Shown: in pieces, positions 26,482-34,278 of the stretch
Numbering within the stretch: position 1 is the stretch's first letter
Layout of the letters: every line of letters begins with the position of its first letter
Origin: Verrucomicrobium sp. GAS474
GTDB lineage: Bacteria > Verrucomicrobiota > Verrucomicrobiia > Methylacidiphilales > GAS474
Reading direction: 5' to 3'
DNA length: 64,000 nt
NCBI RefSeq assembly: GCF_900105685.1
Contig: NZ_LT629781.1
Span: forward strand, 3,332,611 to 3,396,610
Program-made: the position numbers and the translations under genes
Notes under the pieces: model-generated
Databases searched by the model: none
What the model saw: the letters and a program-made list of their open reading frames with translations, nothing else
Told to the model about the DNA's origin: nothing

Positions 26482-27635
26482 ATGGCCTCCAAACGCGATT
26501 ACTACGAGATCCTCGGCGTCGACCGCAACGTCACGCCCGAAGACCTGAAAAAGGCCTACCGGAAACTCGCCGCCCAGCACCACCCGGACAAGAACCCGCA
26601 GGATCGCAAGGGTGCCGAGGAGAAGTTCAAGGAACTAGGCGAGGCCTACGAGGCCCTTTCCGACGCGAACAAGCGGGCCGCCTACGACCGCTACGGCCAC
26701 GCCGCCTTCGATCCCGCCGCCGGGCGCGGGGCGGGCGGGGGGGCGGCGGCGGTGGAGGGGGCGGCGGGTTCCACGATCCCTTCGACATCTTCCGCGAGGT
26801 CTTCGGCGGCGGCTTCGACGACGCCTTCGGCGGCGGGGGCGGCGGCGGACGCAGCTCGCGCGGCCGGGGTTCCGACCTCCGCTACGACCTCGAGATCTCC
26901 TTCGAGGAAGCCGCCCGCGGCTGCGAGAAGGAAATCAACTTCCACAAGCTCGACACCTGCCCCCAGTGCGACGGGAGCGGCGCCGAGCCCGGCTCGAAGA
27001 TCACCACCTGCGCCACCTGCGCCGGCCACGGCCAGGTCACCGTCCGCGCCGGATTCATCCAGATGGCCCAGACCTGCCCGCGCTGCCGCGGCACCGGGAA
27101 GACCATCGAGAAGAGCTGCACCCGCTGCAAGGGCGAGGGCCGCGTGAAGCACAAGGCCTCGATCAACGTCCGCATCCCCGCCGGCATCGACGACGGCACC
27201 CGCCTCCGCTCCGCCGGTCACGGCGAGGGCGGCGTCAACGGCGGCCCCTCGGGCGACCTCCTCGTCGTCGTCCACGTCCGCGAGCACGAGCTCTTCAAGC
27301 GCGACGGCGCCGACCTCTTCTGCGACGTCCCCATCAGCTTCGCCCGCGCCACCCTCGGCGGCGACCTCGAGGTCCCCACCCTCGACGGCAAGGCCATCGT
27401 GAAGATCCCCGCGGGCAGCCAGCACGGCCGCCTCTTCCGGCTCAAGGGGAAGGGCCTTCCCGACCTCCGCAGCCGCACCCCCGGCGACCTCCACGTCCGC
27501 ATCCTCATCGAGGTCCCCACCTCCCTCAACATCGAGCAGCGGGAGCTCCTCCAGGCCTTCGCCACCAGCTGCGACGAACGGATCCATCCCCAGCAGGAAA
27601 GCTTCGTGAAGAAGGCAAAACGCTTCTTCAGCTAA
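26482..27635 (+). pseudogene. dnaJ: Chaperone DnaJ with a one-base frameshift in a G7 tract
   Basis: Co-chaperone of DnaK. J domain (about 1-70) has [10 protein letters not shown] and the HPD tripeptide (HHPDKNP), followed by [14 protein letters not shown]. At the G7 run 26737-26743 the frame is lost; one base earlier the second frame continues with [19 protein letters not shown], the Gly-rich linker, four zinc-finger repeats ([32 protein letters not shown]) and the substrate-binding C-terminal domains. Restoring one G gives 384 aa, the normal length. Everything else is conserved, so this may be a sequencing error, slippage-corrected expression, or recent mutation rather than an old pseudogene. 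Confidence 0.9.
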
Positions 27636-27651
27636 CCGACGCCGTCCCGTC

Positions 27652-28671
27652 GTGAAAATCCTCGTCACCGGCGCCGCGGGCTTCATCGGCTCCCACATCG
27701 CCCTGCGATTGGCGCAGGCCGGTCACGAGGTCGTCGGCATCGACAACCTGAACGACTACTACAACCCGAAGCTGAAGGAGGCCCGCCTCGCCGAGCTCCC
27801 CTTCCCCAAGGGCGGCAACTTCCGCTTCGTGAAGCTCGACCTCTCCCACCGCGAGGCCTCCGAGGGGCTCTTCGCCGGGACGAAGTTCGACCGCATCGCC
27901 CACCTCTCCGCCCAGGCCGGGGTCCGCTACAGCCTCACCAATCCCCACGCCTACGCCGAGAGCAACCTCCAGAGCTTCCTCAACATCCTCGAGGGCGCCC
28001 GCCAGAACGCGACCGGCCACCTCGTCTACGCCAGCTCCAGCTCGGTCTACGGGCTGAACCGGAACCTCCCCTTCGCCGTCGGCAACAACGTCGACCACCC
28101 CGTCAGCCTCTACGCCGCCACGAAAAAGGCGAACGAGCTGATGGCCCACACCTACTCCCACCTCTACCGGATCCCGACGACCGGCCTCCGCTTCTTCACC
28201 GTCTACGGCCCCTGGGGACGGCCCGACATGGCCTACTACAAGTTCACCAAGGCGATCCTGAAGGGGGAGAAGATCGACGTCTTCAACGGCGGCAGGATGC
28301 GCCGCGACTTCACCTACATCGACGACGTCGTCGAGGGCTTCATCCGCGTCCTCGACCTCCCCGCCGCACCGAATCCCGCCTGGGACGGCGTGAATCCCGA
28401 TCCCGCCTCCAGCACCGCTCCCTACCGCGTCTACAACATCGGGAACAACCGCCCCATCGAGCTCATGGCCTTCATCGAGGAAATCGAGAAGGCGACCGGA
28501 AAAAAGGCGATCCTGAATCACCTCCCCATGCAGCCCGGCGACGTCGAGGAAACCGCCGCCGACGTCGAGGCGTTGCGGGAGGCCGTCGGCTTCGCCCCCT
28601 CCACGCCGATCTCCGAGGGGATTCCCCGCTTCGTGAAGTGGTATCGGGAACGGGGCCACGCGCTCGATTAG
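27652..28671 (+). CDS. NAD-dependent epimerase, UDP-glucuronate 4-epimerase type
   Basis: 339 aa from GTG, 16 bases after dnaJ. Extended SDR enzyme: Rossmann motif GAAGFIG (7-13), catalytic Ser in YASSSSVYG (about 126-134) and Tyr154-x3-Lys158 (SLYAATKK). The segment TTGLRFFTVYGPWGRPDMAY and DFTYIDDVVEG are hallmarks of UDP-glucuronate 4-epimerases (CapI/GAE/WbpP branch), which make UDP-galacturonate for capsule or LPS. Substrate not proven by sequence. Stress-chaperone neighbours are probably coincidental. Confidence 0.9.
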   Translation: MKILVTGAAGFIGSHIALRLAQAGHEVVGIDNLNDYYNPKLKEARLAELPFPKGGNFRFVKLDLSHREASEGLFAGTKFDRIAHLSAQAGVRYSLTNPHAYAESNLQSFLNILEGARQNATGHLVYASSSSVYGLNRNLPFAVGNNVDHPVSLYAATKKANELMAHTYSHLYRIPTTGLRFFTVYGPWGRPDMAYYKFTKAILKGEKIDVFNGGRMRRDFTYIDDVVEGFIRVLDLPAAPNPAWDGVNPDPASSTAPYRVYNIGNNRPIELMAFIEEIEKATGKKAILNHLPMQPGDVEETAADVEALREAVGFAPSTPISEGIPRFVKWYRERGHALD

Positions 28672-28677
28672 CCAGGG

Positions 28678-29538
28678 CTAGCGCCCCGTCTTCTTCGGAT
28701 CGAACGCGTCGCGCAGCCCGTCGCCGACGAAGTTCAGCGAGAGGATCGTCGCCCCCAGCGCCACGGAGGGGAAGACGATCAGCCACGGGAACTCCTCCAT
28801 CACCTTCGCGCCGTCGTCGATCAGCGAGCCCCACGAACTCATCGGGGGCTGGACGCCGAGGCCGAGGAAGCTGAGGAACGCCTCGGTCAGCATGACTGCC
28901 GGGACGGTCAGTGTCGCGTAGACGATCACCGGGCCGATGGCGTTCGGGATCAGGTGCCGGAAGACGATACTCCGCTCCGAGGAGCCGAGGATCCGCGCCG
29001 CCGCCACGAAGTCCTGCTGCCGGAGGGACTGGACCTGCCCCCGGACGATCCGGGCCATCGAGAGCCACTCCACCGCCCCGATGGCGACGAAGAGGAGGAT
29101 GAAGTTATGGCCGAAGAAGACCGTCAGCAGGATGACGAAGACAGTGAACGGAAGCGCGTAAAGGATGTCGACCGCCCGCATCAGCACCGAGTCGATCCAC
29201 CCGCCGCAATAGCCCGAGATCGCCCCGTAGACGACGCCGATGACGAGGGAGACCGCCGTGGCGCAGAGGCCGACGGAGAACGAGATCCGCCCGCCGTAGA
29301 GGATGCGGACGAAGAGGTCGCGCCCCAGCTCGTCGGTCCCGAACCAATGGGCGCGGCCCGGCCCCGTCGCGCCGAGGGCGAGGTTGTTCGCCGCATAGGA
29401 CTGGCCGCAGAGCCATGGCCCCGCGACGACCAGGACGATCAGCCCCAGCAGGAACCAGAGGGAGTAGAAGGCGAGCGGCCGCCGCCGGAACCGCTTCCAG
29501 ACGCCGGGCTGGGCCGAGACGGGGAGGTGATCACTCAT
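28678..29538 (-). CDS. Oligopeptide ABC transporter permease, OppC/DppC type
   Basis: 286 aa, about six membrane helices. N-terminal OppC-type segment (WKRFRRRPLAFYSLWFLLGL) and GTDELGRDLFVRILYGGRIS are characteristic of the C permease. The EAA loop that contacts the ATPase is AARILGSSERSIVFRHLIPN. Its ATG overlaps the end of the OppB gene by 8 bases. Last gene of a four-gene operon; the epimerase gene converges on it with a 6-base gap, so no ATPase gene follows. Confidence 0.93.
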   Translation of the reverse strand: MSDHLPVSAQPGVWKRFRRRPLAFYSLWFLLGLIVLVVAGPWLCGQSYAANNLALGATGPGRAHWFGTDELGRDLFVRILYGGRISFSVGLCATAVSLVIGVVYGAISGYCGGWIDSVLMRAVDILYALPFTVFVILLTVFFGHNFILLFVAIGAVEWLSMARIVRGQVQSLRQQDFVAAARILGSSERSIVFRHLIPNAIGPVIVYATLTVPAVMLTEAFLSFLGLGVQPPMSSWGSLIDDGAKVMEEFPWLIVFPSVALGATILSLNFVGDGLRDAFDPKKTGR

Positions 29539-30448
29539 ACTTCAGCCTCGGGTTGATCGCGATGAGGACCATGTCGAAGATCAGGTTGAAGACCAGCAGC
29601 AGCACGGCGTAGAAGAGGATCGTCCCCAGCACCATCGTGTAGTCCCGGTTGAAGGCCGCCGTGACGAAGAACCCTCCGAGGCCCGGGATCTGGAAGATCG
29701 ACTCGACGGCGAACGATCCCGTCAGCACCCCCGCCGTCGCCGGGCCCATGAGGGAGAGGACCGGCGTCATCCCGCCCCGGATGGCGTGACGGAAGACGAC
29801 GGCCCACTCGGTGACGCCCTTCGCCCGCGCCGTTCGGATGTAATCCTGGGAAAGGACCTCGAGCATCCCCGCCCGCGTCATCCGGGCCAGGACGGCCGCC
29901 GCCCCGATGCCGAGCGTCAGCGCGGGGAGGAGACGGTTGTTCCAATCGAACCATCCCGAGGCGTCGCACCAGCCGAGGGTGAAGGCGAAGAAGAGGATGA
30001 GGAGCGGCCCGAGGACGAACGACGGCAGGCAGATGCCGAGCATCGCCCCCGCCATCGGAATCCAGTCGGCGGGCGTGTCGGCCTTCAGCGCCGCCACCAT
30101 CCCCAGCGGGACGCCGACGAGGAGGGCGAAGCCGAGCGCCCAGAGCCCCAGCTCGGCCGAGACCGGGAACGCCTGCGCGATCAGCTCGTTCACACTCCGC
30201 GTCGGGTACTTGAACGAGGGGCCGAGGTCGCCATGGAGGAGATTCCCCATGTAGCGGACGTATTGGACGCCGAGCGGCTGGTCGAGGCCGTAGTGATGGT
30301 TCAGTACCGCCAGCGTCTCCTTCCGCAGCGCCTTCTCGCCGGAGAACGGCCCCCCCGGCGCGAGCCGGATCAGGAAGAACGAGAGCGTCGCGATGACAAA
30401 GAGGACGGGGATCATCTCCAGCAGGCGCCGGGCGAGGAAGCGGATCAT
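29531..30448 (-). CDS. Oligopeptide ABC transporter permease, OppB/DppB type
   Basis: 305 aa, six membrane helices. Begins RFLARRLLEMIPVLFVIATL, the usual OppB N-terminus, with the conserved RLAPGGPF and YGLDQPLGVQYVRYM. EAA loop: DYIRTARAKGVTEWAVVFRH. The ATG overlaps the stop of the binding-protein gene (ATGA), showing translational coupling; a longer frame upstream is inside that gene out of frame. Confidence 0.94.
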   Translation of the reverse strand: MIRFLARRLLEMIPVLFVIATLSFFLIRLAPGGPFSGEKALRKETLAVLNHHYGLDQPLGVQYVRYMGNLLHGDLGPSFKYPTRSVNELIAQAFPVSAELGLWALGFALLVGVPLGMVAALKADTPADWIPMAGAMLGICLPSFVLGPLLILFFAFTLGWCDASGWFDWNNRLLPALTLGIGAAAVLARMTRAGMLEVLSQDYIRTARAKGVTEWAVVFRHAIRGGMTPVLSLMGPATAGVLTGSFAVESIFQIPGLGGFFVTAAFNRDYTMVLGTILFYAVLLLVFNLIFDMVLIAINPRLKYE

Positions 30449-32094
30449 TGTTTCTCCAATCGGGCCTGTCCGGCCTTCGCCGGATCGAGCCACAGGGTCT
30501 TGTAGGAATGGGCCTCCAGCAGGTTCGGCCTCCATCCCTGCACCTCGGGTCGGACCAACAGCGGTTTCGTGTAGAAGTAGATCGGCATGAGCGGCATCTC
30601 GTCCATGAGAAGATGTTCCGCCTGCTTCAGGAGCACGAGCCGCGCCCGGGCGTCGGCCGTCCGCTTGGCCTGTTCCATCAGTCCGTCGTACCGGGGATTC
30701 GCCCAACCGGTGTGGTTGTTTTCGGCATCGCCCCGCATGATGTCGAGGAAAGCCGTCGGGTCGAAGTAGCCGCCGCCCCACCCCATGCGCGCCACCTGGT
30801 AATCCTTTTTCTGAAGCGTCTCGTAGTAGACTTTCGCTTCCTGGTTGTAGAGCGTGACGTCGATCCCGAGATTCTTCTTCCACATCTGCTGGATCGCCTC
30901 GGCAATGCGACGATGCCCCTCGCTGGTGTTGTAGAGCAGCTCGACCTTGGGAAAACCCTTCCCGTCGGGATATCCTGCGGCGGCCAGGAGCCGCTTCGCC
31001 TCGGCCAGATCGGCGGAAAACATCGGCCCGCTATCGTCGACGTCATAAGCCCCCATGCCCGGCGGCGTGAGACGATAGGCTGGAACCTGCCCCCCCCGCA
31101 TCACTTCCTTCACGATGCTCTCCCGGTCGATCGCCAGCGCGAGGGCGCGGCGCACCTCGACCTTGTCGAACGGCTTGCGATCGACGTTGAACTGATAGAA
31201 ATAGCTGACCAGGATCGGCCCGTTCTGGAAGAACTCCGGATGATGGGCGCGGTACCCGTCGATCTTCGAGAGCGGCATCGAGAAGGTCACATGGATCTGG
31301 CCGGAGCGGAACGCCCGCTCCTCGCTATCCTGGCTTCCGATGGGGAAAAACCGGATCGCGTTGAGGCGGACCTGCGCGGCGTCCCAATAGTAGGGATTCT
31401 TCACCACCTCGATCACGTCGTTCACCTTCCATTTCTTCAGCGTGAAGGCCCCGTTGCCGACGAGGTTCCCCGGCAACGTCCAGGCGGTGTCCCGCTGGTC
31501 GATGGCTCCGAATTTTTCGATCGTTTTCTGGTGAATCGGATACCACGGATCGCCCGACATCAAATAAAGGAGGTAGGGAACGGGATAGTCGAGATGAAGG
31601 CGGAAGGTGTGGGCGTCGGGAACCTCGTAACCGACCTGGGAAAAATCGGTGATCTTGCCCAGGTTGTAGGCCTGGGCGTTGTGGACCATGAAATGATGCC
31701 GCGCCGCCTCGGACCCGAGGTTCGGCGAGAGAATCCGCCGCGCGGCGTAAAGGAAGTCGTAGGCCGTAAGGGGATCGCCGTTCGACCACTTCGCCTCGGG
31801 CCTCAGGTGGAAGGTGTAAGTCAGCCCGTCGGGCGAGATTTCCCAGGAAGAGGCCGTCGCCGGAATCGGCTGGAGCGTCGTCGAATCGACATCGGTCAAC
31901 CCCTCGAAGAGCGCCGCCGTGATCTTTCCATCCATGTCCCACTGGGTCATGTGGGGATCGATCGAGCTCGGCTCCGACGCATTGCCGAGAAGGAGAACCC
32001 CTTCGCGGTCGCCCTTCTCGACGGGGGTCTCCCGCTTCTTGCAGCCGGTGAAGGCCAGGGCCAAGGCCAGGAGAGGAAGCAGGAGGCGGTTCAT
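30445..32094 (-). CDS. Peptide ABC transporter substrate-binding lipoprotein (OppA-like, SBP family 5)
   Basis: 549 aa. Lipoprotein signal with Cys18 (LALAFTGC). Family-5 binding protein features: EPSSIDPHMTQWDMDGKITA, LFEGLTDVD, SPDGLTYTFHLRPEAKWSNG, RRALALAIDRESIV and an extended C-terminal lobe. Captures oligopeptides and hands them to the two permeases encoded just downstream. The start overlaps the stop of the upstream peptidase gene (ATGA), so peptide cleavage and uptake are translationally linked. Confidence 0.94.
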   Translation of the reverse strand: MNRLLLPLLALALAFTGCKKRETPVEKGDREGVLLLGNASEPSSIDPHMTQWDMDGKITAALFEGLTDVDSTTLQPIPATASSWEISPDGLTYTFHLRPEAKWSNGDPLTAYDFLYAARRILSPNLGSEAARHHFMVHNAQAYNLGKITDFSQVGYEVPDAHTFRLHLDYPVPYLLYLMSGDPWYPIHQKTIEKFGAIDQRDTAWTLPGNLVGNGAFTLKKWKVNDVIEVVKNPYYWDAAQVRLNAIRFFPIGSQDSEERAFRSGQIHVTFSMPLSKIDGYRAHHPEFFQNGPILVSYFYQFNVDRKPFDKVEVRRALALAIDRESIVKEVMRGGQVPAYRLTPPGMGAYDVDDSGPMFSADLAEAKRLLAAAGYPDGKGFPKVELLYNTSEGHRRIAEAIQQMWKKNLGIDVTLYNQEAKVYYETLQKKDYQVARMGWGGGYFDPTAFLDIMRGDAENNHTGWANPRYDGLMEQAKRTADARARLVLLKQAEHLLMDEMPLMPIYFYTKPLLVRPEVQGWRPNLLEAHSYKTLWLDPAKAGQARLEKQ

Positions 32095-34193
32095 TGCGCG
32101 GGCCCCGGGGGGTAGTCGACGCCGAGGCGGTCGATCAGGAAGGCGTACATATCGGCCTTCTCCTCGACAGTGGAGCGGACGAGGTCGGCCCCGCCGTGAC
32201 CGGCGTTCTTCTGGACGCGGAGGAGGAAGGGACCGCTCCCGGGAGCGGCCTCGGCCTGGAGCTTCGCGATCATCTTCCGCGCGTGCATCGGGTCGACCCG
32301 GTCGTCGCTGTCGGCGGAGAGCATCAGGACGGCGGGGTAGGCCGCCCCCTTCGTCACGTGCTGGTAGGGGGAATAGGCCGCGAGCCACTTCAGCGCCGCC
32401 GGATCGGCCGGATCGCCGTATTCCTCGATCCACGTCCTCCCGCTGCCGAAGAGAGTGTAACGGACCATGTCGAGGAGCGGCACCGCGCAGACGACGGCGC
32501 GGTAAAGCTCGGGATGCTGGGTCAGCGCCGCGCCGACGAGGAGGCCGCCGTTCGAGCCGCCCGAGATGGCGAGCTTCTCCGCCCGCGTGTACTTCCCGTC
32601 GATGAGGAACCGGGCGGCGGCGGTGAAGTCGTCGAAGACGTTCTGCTTCCGCTCGAGCATCCCGGCCCGGTGCCATTCCTCGCCGTACTCGCCCCCGCCC
32701 CGGAGGTTCGCCACCGCGTAGATCCCCCCCGCCTCCAGCCACGCATAGAGGCTGGAGGAGAAATAGGGCTCCATCGTCACCGAGAAGCCGCCGTAGCCCG
32801 AGAGGAGGAGCGGATGATTCCCGTCGCGCAGGCCGTCCTTCAGCGCCTCCTTCCGCCCGACGATGAACATCGGGACCCGCGTCCCGTCCTTCGACGCGTA
32901 GAAAACCTGCTTCACCTCGTAGGGCGCGGGATCGATCGGGAACTTCACCTCATCCCAGAGCGTCGTCTTCGCCGTCCCGACGTCGAGGCGGAAGATCCGG
33001 GGCGGGATCGTGAACGAGGCGAAGCGGAAGAACGCCTCGCCGCTCTTCGCCCGTCCCGAAAGGCCGCCGAGGCTCCCGAGGCCGGGCAGCTCGACCGTCT
33101 TCGGATGGCCGCCGTCGAGGTCGCGGAGTTCGAGCGAGTGGCTCGCGTCCTGCGTCCGGACCAGCGCCAGCTTCCCCCCGATCAGCGAGATCGACTGGAT
33201 CACCCCTGCCGAGGCCGGGACGATCTCCTTCCAGTTGTCGCGGGCCGGATCGGCGGCGGAGACCTGGTAGACCGCGCCGTGCGATTCCCTGTCGGCGCTC
33301 AGGATCGTGAAGGACCCGTGCCACGGGATCACCGAGGTCTCCCCCTTCAATCCCTTCGCCAGTTCCTTCCAGCCACCGTCGGGCGATTTCAGGTCGCGGT
33401 AGAAAACATCGGTCTCGGACCAGCCATGGCTGATCGTCGCGATGAGGTAGCGCCCCTCCTCGTCGACCCCCGCGCCGAGGAACGTCCGGGCGTCGCCCGT
33501 CGCCGGATGGACGACCTCGTCCCGCGCCGGATCGGTCCCGAGGCGGTGGAAGCGGACCTCCGCATGGCCGGGCCGGTCGGCCGTCGGGATCGCCGGATCG
33601 ACCGGGAGCCACGTGTAAAAATAACCGCTCCCGTCGGGGAGCCACGAGGGGGAGGCGTACTTCGCCCCCGGGATCACGTCGGTCTCCGCCGTCCTCCCCG
33701 TCGCCACGTCGAGGAGGTAGAGCGTCGCCTCGTCCGAATTGTTCCGGTGGAGCGAATAGGCGACCTTCGTCCCGGCCTCGTTCGGAACCCAGACGCCGAG
33801 GGAGGTGCTGCCGTCGGCGCTCAACGTCTCGGGGTCGAGCAGAATCCGCTCCTTCCCCTTCTCCCGCACCACCTCGACCGCCTTCTCCCGCCCCGCTTCC
33901 TTCCGGGCATAGAAATAACGGCCGTCCGCCTCCTCCGGCACGCCGACGGCGGGGAGGTAAAGGAGTTCGGAAAGGCGCTTCTGCAGCAGGGGCCGCGAGG
34001 GCAGCGCGTCGAGCCACGCCCGGGTCGTTGCGGCTTCCTTCGCCGTCCATTCCTCGGTCCGGACGCTCTTCGCGTCTTCCAGCCACAGGAACGGATCATC
34101 AGACACCGCGTTCACCGGAGCCCCTTTCCGCTCACAACCCGCGAGGGCAAGGACGACGAGGAGCAATGGCAGAAAAAAGCGGCGATCATCCAC
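32091..34193 (-). CDS. Prolyl oligopeptidase family (S9A) lipoprotein peptidase
   Basis: 700 aa. Lipobox VLALAGC (Cys20) predicts membrane anchoring outside the cytoplasm. An N-terminal beta-propeller (about 70-420, e.g. DPFLWLED, SLGVWVPNEAGTKVAYSL) is followed by an alpha/beta-hydrolase domain with Ser547 in GGSNGG, the Asp in DSDDRVDP (628-635) and His666 (NAGHGG). It cleaves short peptides, often after proline. First gene of an operon with the oligopeptide-binding protein and permeases, so it probably supplies them with fragments; that coupling is inference from gene order. Confidence 0.93.
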   Translation of the reverse strand: MDDRRFFLPLLLVVLALAGCERKGAPVNAVSDDPFLWLEDAKSVRTEEWTAKEAATTRAWLDALPSRPLLQKRLSELLYLPAVGVPEEADGRYFYARKEAGREKAVEVVREKGKERILLDPETLSADGSTSLGVWVPNEAGTKVAYSLHRNNSDEATLYLLDVATGRTAETDVIPGAKYASPSWLPDGSGYFYTWLPVDPAIPTADRPGHAEVRFHRLGTDPARDEVVHPATGDARTFLGAGVDEEGRYLIATISHGWSETDVFYRDLKSPDGGWKELAKGLKGETSVIPWHGSFTILSADRESHGAVYQVSAADPARDNWKEIVPASAGVIQSISLIGGKLALVRTQDASHSLELRDLDGGHPKTVELPGLGSLGGLSGRAKSGEAFFRFASFTIPPRIFRLDVGTAKTTLWDEVKFPIDPAPYEVKQVFYASKDGTRVPMFIVGRKEALKDGLRDGNHPLLLSGYGGFSVTMEPYFSSSLYAWLEAGGIYAVANLRGGGEYGEEWHRAGMLERKQNVFDDFTAAARFLIDGKYTRAEKLAISGGSNGGLLVGAALTQHPELYRAVVCAVPLLDMVRYTLFGSGRTWIEEYGDPADPAALKWLAAYSPYQHVTKGAAYPAVLMLSADSDDRVDPMHARKMIAKLQAEAAPGSGPFLLRVQKNAGHGGADLVRSTVEEKADMYAFLIDRLGVDYPPGPAQ

Positions 34194-34278
34194 AAAGAGT
34201 AATTAGATCACTCTCCTCCCCTCCGCAAGGATTGAACCCTTGCAAAAGCTACGCTACAAAGCGGGAACCGATCCCGCC

